Assembly: GCA_964517355.1 (NCBI GenBank)
Contig: CAZFCK010000180.1
Coordinates: forward strand, 1-9,948
Source of the DNA: CAZFCK01 sp964517355
GTDB lineage: Bacteria > Desulfobacterota > Desulfovibrionia > Desulfovibrionales > Desulfovibrionaceae
Direction: 5' to 3'
Length of the DNA stretch: 9,948 nt
Of the stretch, positions 1-5,526 are shown one piece after another. Made by a program: the position numbers and the translations under genes. Position 1 is the first letter of the stretch; each line of letters starts with the position of its first letter. The notes beneath the pieces are model-generated. The model was given only the letters and a program-made list of their open reading frames with translations, made no database searches and was not told where the DNA came from.

Positions 1-58
1 ATATATCATTTTGATTTCTTACGATGTTTTTGAACGGCCTTCCATAATCATTTTTTTT

Positions 59-119
59 TAGAAACAGGCCCTAATTGGGTTGAAATAATTTAGAAACAGG
101 CCCTAGAAACAGGCCCTAA
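59..119. repeat. Three copies of a TAGAAACAGGCCCTA repeat
   Basis: The 15-mer TAGAAACAGGCCCTA occurs at 59-73, 91-105 and 104-118, each copy followed by A or G. The second and third overlap, giving a 13-bp tandem period (91-103, 104-116); the first lies 32 bp upstream of the second. A run of nine T residues immediately precedes the first copy. The exact identity of the copies suggests recent slippage duplication or a protein-binding array. No function is recognised. Confidence 0.8.
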
Positions 120-155
120 GAATTTCCTCAATTTTTCTGAAATACTCCATGTGCG

Positions 156-205
156 GGATCAGTTGGTTTCAGTGTCCAAAATTTCGGACGAGAGACGCCT
201 GATCC
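156..205. promoter_or_regulatory. Nested dyad with a 16-bp palindrome, candidate operator
   Basis: GTCCAAAATTTCGGAC (174-189) pairs at seven of eight positions about its centre. It is enclosed by a second perfect 7-bp inverted repeat, GGATCAG (156-162) and CTGATCC (199-205), whose centre lies within about 1 bp of the inner one. The right half TTTCGGAC recurs at 225-232, exactly 43 bp downstream, about four helical turns, in a weaker half-palindrome (GTC at 217-219, GAC at 230-232). Two phased sites well upstream of a promoter are typical of bacterial enhancer-binding proteins. The lactate locus of Desulfovibrio vulgaris is known to be controlled by a sigma-54-dependent activator (LurR, DVU3023). 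That this is such a site is inference. Confidence 0.45.
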
Positions 206-276
206 TCGTGCAGCCCGTCTCGTTTTTCGGACATCCTCTGCCAAAAATAGTCGTCCACTTTGCGTTGTATTTTTAA

Positions 277-294
277 TCAATTGATTTCAATTGA
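277..294. promoter_or_regulatory. Tandem TCAATTGA palindromes, 10-bp period
   Basis: The 8-bp palindrome TCAATTGA occurs at 277-284 and 287-294 with 2 bp between copies, giving a 10-bp period, close to one helical turn, in an AT-rich stretch. The arrangement TTGAT-N4-ATTGA (281-294) faintly resembles a CRP/FNR-family site, but the right half does not match. It could be an operator or a bent AT-rich tract. Confidence 0.3.
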
Positions 295-525
295 CAATTT
301 CTCAAGAAGCGTCATCGGCACGATTCTTGGTAGTGATTGGTTGCTCGAGAAGTCCTCATGCGTATTGCGCTCGATTTGAGCCCGCACTTCCAAGGAGTCG
401 TTAATCGCCATGCAATCGAGAGCCGCATCAATGTCCTCCGGACAAAAAGCCCCCCGTTCTTGCGCCGCATTATTATGTGGGGCGGATGATGCGTCCCATT
501 CTCCCCGCCATAGAGGAGCGCATGG

Positions 526-541
526 TGGCGATACTTTCGCT
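526..541 (+). promoter_or_regulatory. Candidate sigma-54 (-24/-12) promoter
   Basis: TGGCGATACTTTCGCT carries TGGC at 526-529 and GC at 539-540, with the invariant GG and GC elements exactly 10 bases apart as sigma-54 requires. The rest of the consensus (TGGCACG-N4-TTGCW) is only partly matched. A second near-match at 316-330 (CGGCACGATTCTTGG) has a better -24 half and correct spacing but GG instead of the near-invariant GC at -12. The TSS from the 526 site would fall near 552, leaving a leader of roughly 310 nt. The operon's relatives are sigma-54 controlled in D. vulgaris, which makes such a promoter likely somewhere in this region. Confidence 0.35.
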
Positions 542-544
542 GTG

Positions 545-574
545 TTGAGTTTTTTTGAAAAAAATCAATATATT
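545..574 (+). promoter_or_regulatory. Candidate sigma-70 promoter
   Basis: TTGAGT (545-550) and TATATT (569-574) are separated by 18 bp, matching four of six and five of six consensus bases. They lie in a very AT-rich island that contains TTTTTTTGAAAAAAA (550-564) and the perfect 12-bp palindrome TCAATATATTGA (565-576). The palindrome overlaps the -10 element, so it could act as an operator. Transcription would start near 581, giving a leader of about 284 nt before lctP. It directly abuts the sigma-54 candidate. Confidence 0.35.
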
Positions 575-864
575 GAACCGATTTCTCGAGACAAAATGCC
601 GGCAAGGGCGTATGTCGCATGGTTTCTGCGTACGTGGCGTAACAACGTATGGAGGATTCCGGTCCCTGCGCTCCGCGCCAGAAGTAAGAGCCTGCTGAAC
701 AAGCCGAACAGGCCGTGCCCACAGAACATCCCGCCTCGTCAAGAGCAAGGGCGCCCGCTTGGTGAACTGGCGTCCCTTCTCGCAATGCGGCCGCATGGTT
801 TGAGCAGGTCCCGGTTGGGGGATGCAAGGTGTTAACAACTAAGGAAGAGTCAAAGGAGTGAAGT

Positions 865-2577
865 ATGTCAATCGGAGTTTTGGCCCTTATCGCATTCGTA
901 CCTATCGCAGTGGCGCTTGTGCTCATGGTGGGCTTGCGCTGGCCCGCAACCAAAGCCATGCCCCTGGCCTGGGCGGCCGCCGCGCTCGGCGCCATTCTGG
1001 CCTGGGGGCTGCCGGTGGGGTATGTCATGGCCCTTTCCGTACAGGGCGTGATTACCGCCATAGGCATTTTGATCATCGTGTTCGGTGCAATTCTCGTTCT
1101 TTACACCCTGACCTACAGCGGCGGCATGGAAACCATTCAGTACGGTTTCCAGAATATTTCTCCGGACCCGCGCGTACAGGCCATTATCATCGGTTATTTG
1201 TTCGCGGCCTTTATTGAAGGCGCTGCGGGTTTCGGCACTCCGGCCGCCCTGGCCGCTCCGCTGTTGCTCAGCCTGGGCTTTCCGCCCCTGGCCGCGGCTG
1301 TTGTCTGCCTGGTGTTCAACTCGTTTCCCGTTACGTTCGGCGCGGTGGGCACACCCATCGTCCTCGGCCTGAAGTTCCTCAAGGACCTGGTGTTGGCCGC
1401 GGTGAACGATCCGGCCATAGTCACCAACTTCACGAACATGGACAGCTTCAACGCCCTGATCGGCCATTGGGCCACCCTGATGCACCTGCCCATGATCTTC
1501 ATTCTCCCCATTTTCATGCTCGGCTTCATGACCCGTTTCTTTGGTCCCGAGAAATCCTGGAAACCCGGCCTCGGCGCCTGGAAGTTCTGTGTCTTCGCGG
1601 CGATCAGCTTTACCATCCCTTACCTGCTTATGGCCTGGTTCGTTGGTCCCGAATTTCCTTCCCTTATTGGCGGCTTGATCGGCCTGGGCATCGTCATTTG
1701 GGGCGCCAAGCGCGGCATCGCAGTTCCCAAGGACACCTGGAGCTTTGGTCCGCAAAGCGGTTGGGCCGCTGACTGGATCGGTACCGTACGCCCCGAGGAA
1801 GGACGCAAGTTCGAGGCCAAGATGAGCCAGTTCAAGGCCTGGCTGCCGTACGTGCTTATTGGTTTAATCCTCGTGTTGACCCGTATTCCCGAACTCGGTC
1901 TCAAGGGCTTCCTGGCGGGCTTCGCCCTCTCCTTTAAGAATATTTTGGGTTACGAAGGCGTCAACGGCTCTATCCAGTACCTCTATCTCCCCGGCACCAT
2001 TCCCTTTGTCCTGGTCGCCATTCTGACCATCGGCATCCACGGCATGAGCGGCGACAAGACCAAAAAGGCCTGGACCGAGTCCATCGCCAAGATGAAGAAT
2101 CCCACCATCGCCCTGTTCTTCGCCGTGGCGCTGGTTTCCATCTTCCGCGGTTCCGGTGCCGCAGCCGGCGCCATGAACGTGAACAACTACCCCTCCATGC
2201 CGCTGGCCATGGCTGAATTCGTGGCCGCCATCGTGGGGCAGGGCTGGCCCATGTTCGCCTCCTTCGTGGGCGGTCTCGGCGCGTTCATCACCGGTTCCAA
2301 CACGGTTTCCGACCTGCTCTTCGCTGAATTCCAATGGGGCATGGCCACTACTCTCCAGCTGCCCCATCAGATCATCGTCGCCGCCCAGGCCGTCGGCGGC
2401 GCCATGGGCAACATGATCTGCATTCACAACATCGTTGCCGCCTGCGCGGTTGTTGGTCTCTCCGGCATGGAAGGCGCCATCTTGAGAAAGACCTTCTGGC
2501 CCTTCCTGATCTACGGTACTGTTGTAGGCATTGTAGCTACCCTTTTCAGCTTCGTCTTCTTCCCGGGCTTGTTTTAG
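865..2577 (+). CDS. lctP: L-lactate permease, LctP family
   Basis: This integral inner-membrane protein imports lactate, and probably glycolate, with protons to feed the two dehydrogenases downstream. The 570 residues are near the family norm of about 550 and are almost entirely hydrophobic segments, with no cleavable signal peptide; residues 2-24 form the first membrane span. Family hallmarks include FIEGAAGFGTP (116-126), NSFPVTFGAVGTP (152-164), FITGSNTVSDLLF (474-486) and GGAMGNMICIHNIVAA (511-526). The longest soluble stretch, about 282-325, is the expected cytoplasmic loop. The start is set by AAGGAG at 853-858, six bases before the ATG. It is the first gene of the cluster, and in D. 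vulgaris its homologue sits in the same place ahead of glcD. It appears intact. Confidence 0.95.
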   Translation: MSIGVLALIAFVPIAVALVLMVGLRWPATKAMPLAWAAAALGAILAWGLPVGYVMALSVQGVITAIGILIIVFGAILVLYTLTYSGGMETIQYGFQNISPDPRVQAIIIGYLFAAFIEGAAGFGTPAALAAPLLLSLGFPPLAAAVVCLVFNSFPVTFGAVGTPIVLGLKFLKDLVLAAVNDPAIVTNFTNMDSFNALIGHWATLMHLPMIFILPIFMLGFMTRFFGPEKSWKPGLGAWKFCVFAAISFTIPYLLMAWFVGPEFPSLIGGLIGLGIVIWGAKRGIAVPKDTWSFGPQSGWAADWIGTVRPEEGRKFEAKMSQFKAWLPYVLIGLILVLTRIPELGLKGFLAGFALSFKNILGYEGVNGSIQYLYLPGTIPFVLVAILTIGIHGMSGDKTKKAWTESIAKMKNPTIALFFAVALVSIFRGSGAAAGAMNVNNYPSMPLAMAEFVAAIVGQGWPMFASFVGGLGAFITGSNTVSDLLFAEFQWGMATTLQLPHQIIVAAQAVGGAMGNMICIHNIVAACAVVGLSGMEGAILRKTFWPFLIYGTVVGIVATLFSFVFFPGLF

Positions 2578-2592
2578 ACGAGGCATGAATGA

Positions 2593-2617
2593 GCCGGGCG
2601 GGGCGTTCCCGCCCGGC
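2593..2617 (+). promoter_or_regulatory. Perfect 10-bp GC hairpin between lctP and glcD
   Basis: GCCGGGCGGG (2593-2602) and CCCGCCCGGC (2608-2617) form a perfect stem with a 5-nt loop, 16 nt after the lctP stop codon. No U tract follows, so classical intrinsic termination is unlikely. Its place inside an apparent operon, 16 nt before the AAGGAG of glcD, suggests a barrier that protects the lctP 3' end or sets unequal expression of permease and enzyme. Partial termination cannot be excluded. Confidence 0.7.
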
Positions 2618-2646
2618 GCCCCTTGAACATGTAAGGAGCGATACAG

Positions 2647-4026
2647 ATGTCGAATGAAGCATTGATTAAGGAATTCGCCGCCGTTGTGGGTGATGAAAAC
2701 ATCCTCACCGGCGAAGCCGAACGCCATTCCTACGCATATGACGCCGCTGTGCTCGAATCGCAAATGCCGGCCTTTGCCGTGCGCCCCACCACCAGTGAGC
2801 AATTGGGCAAGGTGGTGGCGTTGTGCAATGAAAACGGTCTGCCGCTGACGGTTCGCGGCGCGGGCACGAATCTTTCCGGCGGCACTATCCCGTCCAAGGG
2901 CGGTGTGGTGGTGCTGACCAACAATCTGAACAAGATCATTGAAATCAATAAGGACGACCTCTACGCCGTTGTGCAGCCCGGCGTGGTCACCGCCAAATTC
3001 GCGGCCGCCGTGGCCAAGGAAGGGTTGTTCTATCCGCCCGATCCGGGCTCGCAAGCCGTTTCCACCCTGGCCGGCAATGTCGCGGAAAACGCCGGTGGTC
3101 TGCGCGGCCTGAAATACGGCGTGACCAAAGACTACCTCATGGGGCTCAATTTCTTCGACTACAAGGGAGAGCTGGTCAAGAGCGGCTCCAGGACCGTCAA
3201 ATGCGTTACGGGCTACAACCTGCCCGGTTTGATGACGGCATCCGAAGGCACTTTGGGCGTTTTCAACGAACTGATCTTCAAACTGGTGCCTCCTCCAGCC
3301 GCCGCGCGCTCCATGCTGGCTGTGTATGACGACGTACTCGACGCCTCCCGTACCGTTGCCGCCATTATCGCGGCCAAAATCGTGCCCGCCACCCTGGAAT
3401 TGATGGACAACTTCACCATCCGCACAGTGGAGAACTTCCGCAAGGCCGGGTTGCCCGTGGACGCGCAGGCCATGCTGCTTATCGAAGTGGACGGCCATCC
3501 CGCGCAGGTTGAGGAAGAAGCCGCCAAGGTGCAGAAAATATGTAAGGAACAAGGGGCGAAAAGCGTGGATGTGGCAGCCGACGCCGTTCAGCGCGACAAG
3601 ATTTGGCAGGCCAGGCGCGACGCATTGCCCGCGTTGGCGAATCTGCGCCCCACCTGCGTGTTGGAAGACGCCACTGTGCCGCGTTCCAAGATTCCGGCGA
3701 TGATTGAAGCCATCAATAAAATCTCCAAGGACTTCAAGTTGACCATCGGCACCTTCGGACATGCGGGCGACGGAAATTTGCATCCGACCATCCTTACCGA
3801 CAAGCGCGACAAACAGGAATGGGAGCGTGTTGAGAAGGCGATTGACGCCATCTTTGACGCGGCACTCGGCATGGGCGGCACGCTTTCCGGTGAACACGGC
3901 ATTGGTATGGCCAAATCCAAATACATGGAGCAGGAAACCAGCCGCGCCACCATAGAATACTACCGTGCCATGAAGAAGGCCCTTGACCCCAAGGGGATTC
4001 TGAATCCGGGCAAAATTTTCAGCTAG
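2647..4026 (+). CDS. glcD: FAD-linked D-lactate dehydrogenase, GlcD-type catalytic subunit
   Basis: This flavoprotein oxidises D-2-hydroxy acids, most likely D-lactate to pyruvate, and hands electrons to the Fe-S protein encoded next. The 459 residues match the family length. An N-terminal FAD-binding domain (about 40-215) shows PLTVRGAGTNLSGG (66-79), PPDPGSQAVSTLAGNVAENA (130-149) and the following GGLRGLKYG. The FAD-oxidase C-terminal domain (about 216-458) shows GTFGHAGDGNLHP (368-380), GGTLSGEHGIG (410-420) and the usual C-terminal LDPKGILNPGKIF (446-458). The His residues in the last two blocks are those expected near the metal and substrate site. No signal peptide or membrane span is present, so it should be cytoplasmic or peripheral. 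AAGGAG at 2633-2638 sets the start. Glycolate is an alternative substrate, but the lactate genes around it favour D-lactate. Confidence 0.92.
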   Translation: MSNEALIKEFAAVVGDENILTGEAERHSYAYDAAVLESQMPAFAVRPTTSEQLGKVVALCNENGLPLTVRGAGTNLSGGTIPSKGGVVVLTNNLNKIIEINKDDLYAVVQPGVVTAKFAAAVAKEGLFYPPDPGSQAVSTLAGNVAENAGGLRGLKYGVTKDYLMGLNFFDYKGELVKSGSRTVKCVTGYNLPGLMTASEGTLGVFNELIFKLVPPPAAARSMLAVYDDVLDASRTVAAIIAAKIVPATLELMDNFTIRTVENFRKAGLPVDAQAMLLIEVDGHPAQVEEEAAKVQKICKEQGAKSVDVAADAVQRDKIWQARRDALPALANLRPTCVLEDATVPRSKIPAMIEAINKISKDFKLTIGTFGHAGDGNLHPTILTDKRDKQEWERVEKAIDAIFDAALGMGGTLSGEHGIGMAKSKYMEQETSRATIEYYRAMKKALDPKGILNPGKIFS

Positions 4027-4035
4027 GAGGCGACC

Positions 4036-5340
4036 ATGGCCACTATTCATGAACTCGCCACCATGCTCAAGGAGTTGGACGACCAACTCACAAATTGCAT
4101 GAAATGCGGGATGTGCCAGGCAGTCTGCCCCTTGTTCGGTCAAACCATGTTCGAAGCGGATGTGGCCCGTGGCAAACTCGCCCTGCTGGAGGGCCTGGCT
4201 CATGAAATCCTCAAGGACCCCGCAGGCGTCAACGAAAAACTGCAACGCTGCCTGTTGTGCGGCACCTGCGAGAAAAACTGCCCCAGCGGCGTGCATGTCA
4301 TAGACATTTTCCTCAAGGCGCGTGCCATTCTTACGGGCTACTTCGGGCTGTCGCCCGCCAAGCGCGTCATCTTCCGCCAATTGCTGACGCGGCCCAAGAC
4401 CTTCAACATGCTGCTGTCCATCGGCGGCAAATTCCAGGGGTTTTTCACCAAGTCCGCAAACGAGATCCTGGGTACGTCGTGCGCGCGCTTTCAGGCGCCC
4501 GTCATCGCGGACAGGCATTTTCCCAATCTCGCGGCAAAGTCCTTCCACAAGCAGATGCCGTATCTGAACGAGCCCGCGGGGGCTTCCGGCATCCGTGTGG
4601 CGTTTTATCCCGGCTGCGTCATGGACAAAATCTACCCCAATGTCGCCGCGGCCGTGGTGAAAGTGCTCAGGCATCACGGCGTGGGCATCTACATGCCCGA
4701 CGGCCAGGCTTGTTGCGGCATACCCGCGCTTTCGAGCGGCGACCGCGAGAGCTACGACAAACTCGTGGCCATGAACGCCGACGCGTTCAAGCTTGGGGCC
4801 GACGAAGACCACTATCAATATGTCGTCACCCCTTGCGCCACCTGCACCTCCACGCTCAAGGAACTCTGGCCTTCCATAAGCTCGAGCGAGGAACTGAAGC
4901 AACGGGTCAAGCCCTTTGCCGGCAAGGTTATGGATATCAGCCAGTTCCTGGTGGACGTTCTGGGAGTCAAAGCCCTTGAAGGCCAGGCTTCCACCGATGG
5001 CCTTACTGTAACGTATCACGATCCCTGTCATTTGAAAAACGCTCTGAGCGTAACGGAGCAGCCCCGCACCCTGATCAAGGCGACCAGGGGCGTCTCCTTT
5101 GTGGAACTGCCCGACGCGGGCGTGTGTTGCGGCTCCGGCGGTAGTTTCAACTTGCAGCACTATGAACTGTCGCGAAAGATCGGTGAACAAAAAGCTGAGA
5201 ACATCATGTCCACCAAGGCGCAGGTCGCTGCCACCTCGTGCCCCGCATGCATGATGCAGATGCAGGATATGCTTTCCCATAAGCATGCCGGCATCAAAGT
5301 GAAACACGTCATCGAATTGTACGCTGATTCTTTGTCATAA
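4036..5340 (+). CDS. Fe-S, CCG-domain partner subunit of the D-lactate dehydrogenase (GlcF-like)
   Basis: This electron-transfer protein should accept electrons from the GlcD-type flavoprotein and pass them to the quinone pool or another membrane carrier. Two 4Fe-4S ferredoxin motifs lie near the N terminus: C21, C24, C27, C31 followed by Pro, and C72, C75, C78, C82 followed by Pro. Two cysteine-rich CCG domains follow, with C194, C226-C227, C267, C270 and then C331, C364-C365, C402, C405, the ligand pattern also found in HdrB, GlpC and GlcF. All expected cysteines are present. The 434 residues fit the family, and there is no transmembrane segment. An AGGAGG at 4025-4030 overlaps the stop codon of glcD and lies five bases before the ATG, so the two genes are probably translationally coupled. 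It is equivalent in position to DVU3028 of D. vulgaris. Confidence 0.9.
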   Translation: MATIHELATMLKELDDQLTNCMKCGMCQAVCPLFGQTMFEADVARGKLALLEGLAHEILKDPAGVNEKLQRCLLCGTCEKNCPSGVHVIDIFLKARAILTGYFGLSPAKRVIFRQLLTRPKTFNMLLSIGGKFQGFFTKSANEILGTSCARFQAPVIADRHFPNLAAKSFHKQMPYLNEPAGASGIRVAFYPGCVMDKIYPNVAAAVVKVLRHHGVGIYMPDGQACCGIPALSSGDRESYDKLVAMNADAFKLGADEDHYQYVVTPCATCTSTLKELWPSISSSEELKQRVKPFAGKVMDISQFLVDVLGVKALEGQASTDGLTVTYHDPCHLKNALSVTEQPRTLIKATRGVSFVELPDAGVCCGSGGSFNLQHYELSRKIGEQKAENIMSTKAQVAATSCPACMMQMQDMLSHKHAGIKVKHVIELYADSLS

Positions 5341-5343
5341 TGT

Positions 5344-5370
5344 GAAAGGGGCGCGTTGCGCGCCTCTTTT
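5344..5370 (+). terminator. Intrinsic terminator after the D-lactate dehydrogenase genes
   Basis: The stem GAAAGGGGCGCG (5344-5355), loop TTG (5356-5358) and arm CGCGCCTCTTTT (5359-5370) form a 12-bp hairpin with two G-U pairs, starting three bases after the stop codon. The 3' arm ends in TTTT and is followed by ATT, a normal rho-independent shape. It separates lctP-glcD-FeS from ackA-lutC-lutBA, at least partly. Confidence 0.8.
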
Positions 5371-5378
5371 ATTGCTTC

Positions 5379-5481
5379 CGAAAAGTGGCTATAGCTCATA
5401 CTGCGCGTTTGCGGCAAATGGGCCGCAGGCACAAGCAACAGCGGCGGGCCGCCACTTTTCGCGTTGCATAACCAGGCGGCC
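5379..5481 (+). promoter_or_regulatory. Structured leader or inverted-repeat element upstream of ackA
   Basis: CGAAAAGTGGC (5379-5389) and GCCACTTTTCG (5451-5461) are a perfect 11-bp inverted repeat 83 bp across. Inside lie GCGGC/GCCGC pairs (5411-5415 with 5422-5426; another GCGGC at 5441-5445). GGCCGCC (5447-5453) can instead pair with GGCGGCC (5475-5481), which would exclude the long helix because 5451-5453 are shared. A weak promoter, TTGCTT (5373-5378) and CATACT (5397-5402) with an 18-bp spacer, would begin transcription inside the element. It could be a switchable ackA leader, an operator pair, or a small repeat element. No known riboswitch class is recognised. Confidence 0.45.
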
Positions 5482-5526
5482 ATAAGTGTCTATCTTTGAC
5501 TTGATTTCATAAAGGAATAAACTCGC

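Larger units (their letters stand above)
277..564 (-). pseudogene. Possible remnant of a minus-strand coding sequence
   Basis: Reading the minus strand from 564 down to the TGA at 279-277 gives an open frame of 95 codons. Its last 50 or so residues look protein-like: acidic, with a balanced composition, including CPEDIDAALDCMAIND and LEVRAQIERNTHEDF. The only ATG before that half lies at 411-409 and has no ribosome binding site. A GGAGGA motif followed five bases later by ATG exists upstream on the same strand, but it opens a different, less protein-like frame. This could be the 3' end of a decayed or frameshifted gene. I do not recognise the family. Chance is a real alternative because the frame is short and its upstream part is not protein-like. 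Confidence 0.2.
1..864. other. Long upstream region without a convincing gene
   Basis: No reading frame here has both a credible ribosome binding site and protein-like composition. The first 300 bases are AT-rich and contain iterated short repeats, poly-T at 51-59 and several dyads. Bases 300-864 are closer to the genes in composition. The stretch 410-835 is open on the plus strand (141 codons), but its translation is rich in Arg, Pro and Ser, has no recognisable motif and lacks a Shine-Dalgarno sequence, so I treat it as chance. Other local marks are a perfect 12-bp palindrome (ATGCGGCCGCAT, 785-796) and TGTTAACA at 830-837, just ahead of the lctP ribosome binding site. The region is best read as a control region and 5' leader for lctP. 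It may also hold the decayed end of a minus-strand gene, described separately. Confidence 0.6.

Noticed and set aside
1..60. Poly-T run as a terminator of an upstream gene
   Set aside because: No stable hairpin precedes the T tract on either strand and no gene end is visible in the window.
59..119. CRISPR-like array
   Set aside because: The spacings are 32 and 13 bp, repeats are only about 13-15 bp, no spacers of equal length exist and no cas genes are present.
316..330. Sigma-54 promoter CGGCACGATTCTTGG
   Set aside because: The -24 half is good and the spacing is right, but the near-invariant GC at -12 is GG, so it is mentioned only as an alternative.
358..489. Small plus-strand frame of 43 codons beginning MRIALDLSPHFQ
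   Set aside because: There is no Shine-Dalgarno sequence and no support beyond an ATG. The opposite strand reads more like protein.
410..835. Plus-strand open frame of 141 codons upstream of lctP
   Set aside because: It has no ribosome binding site, an Arg/Pro/Ser-rich translation and no motif, and it overlaps the promoter candidates.
1864..5307. Uninterrupted minus-strand open frame of 1147 codons across lctP, glcD and the Fe-S gene
   Set aside because: It lies antisense to three well-supported genes, has very high His, Gly and Gln with no domain, and is what biased third positions in GC-rich genes produce.
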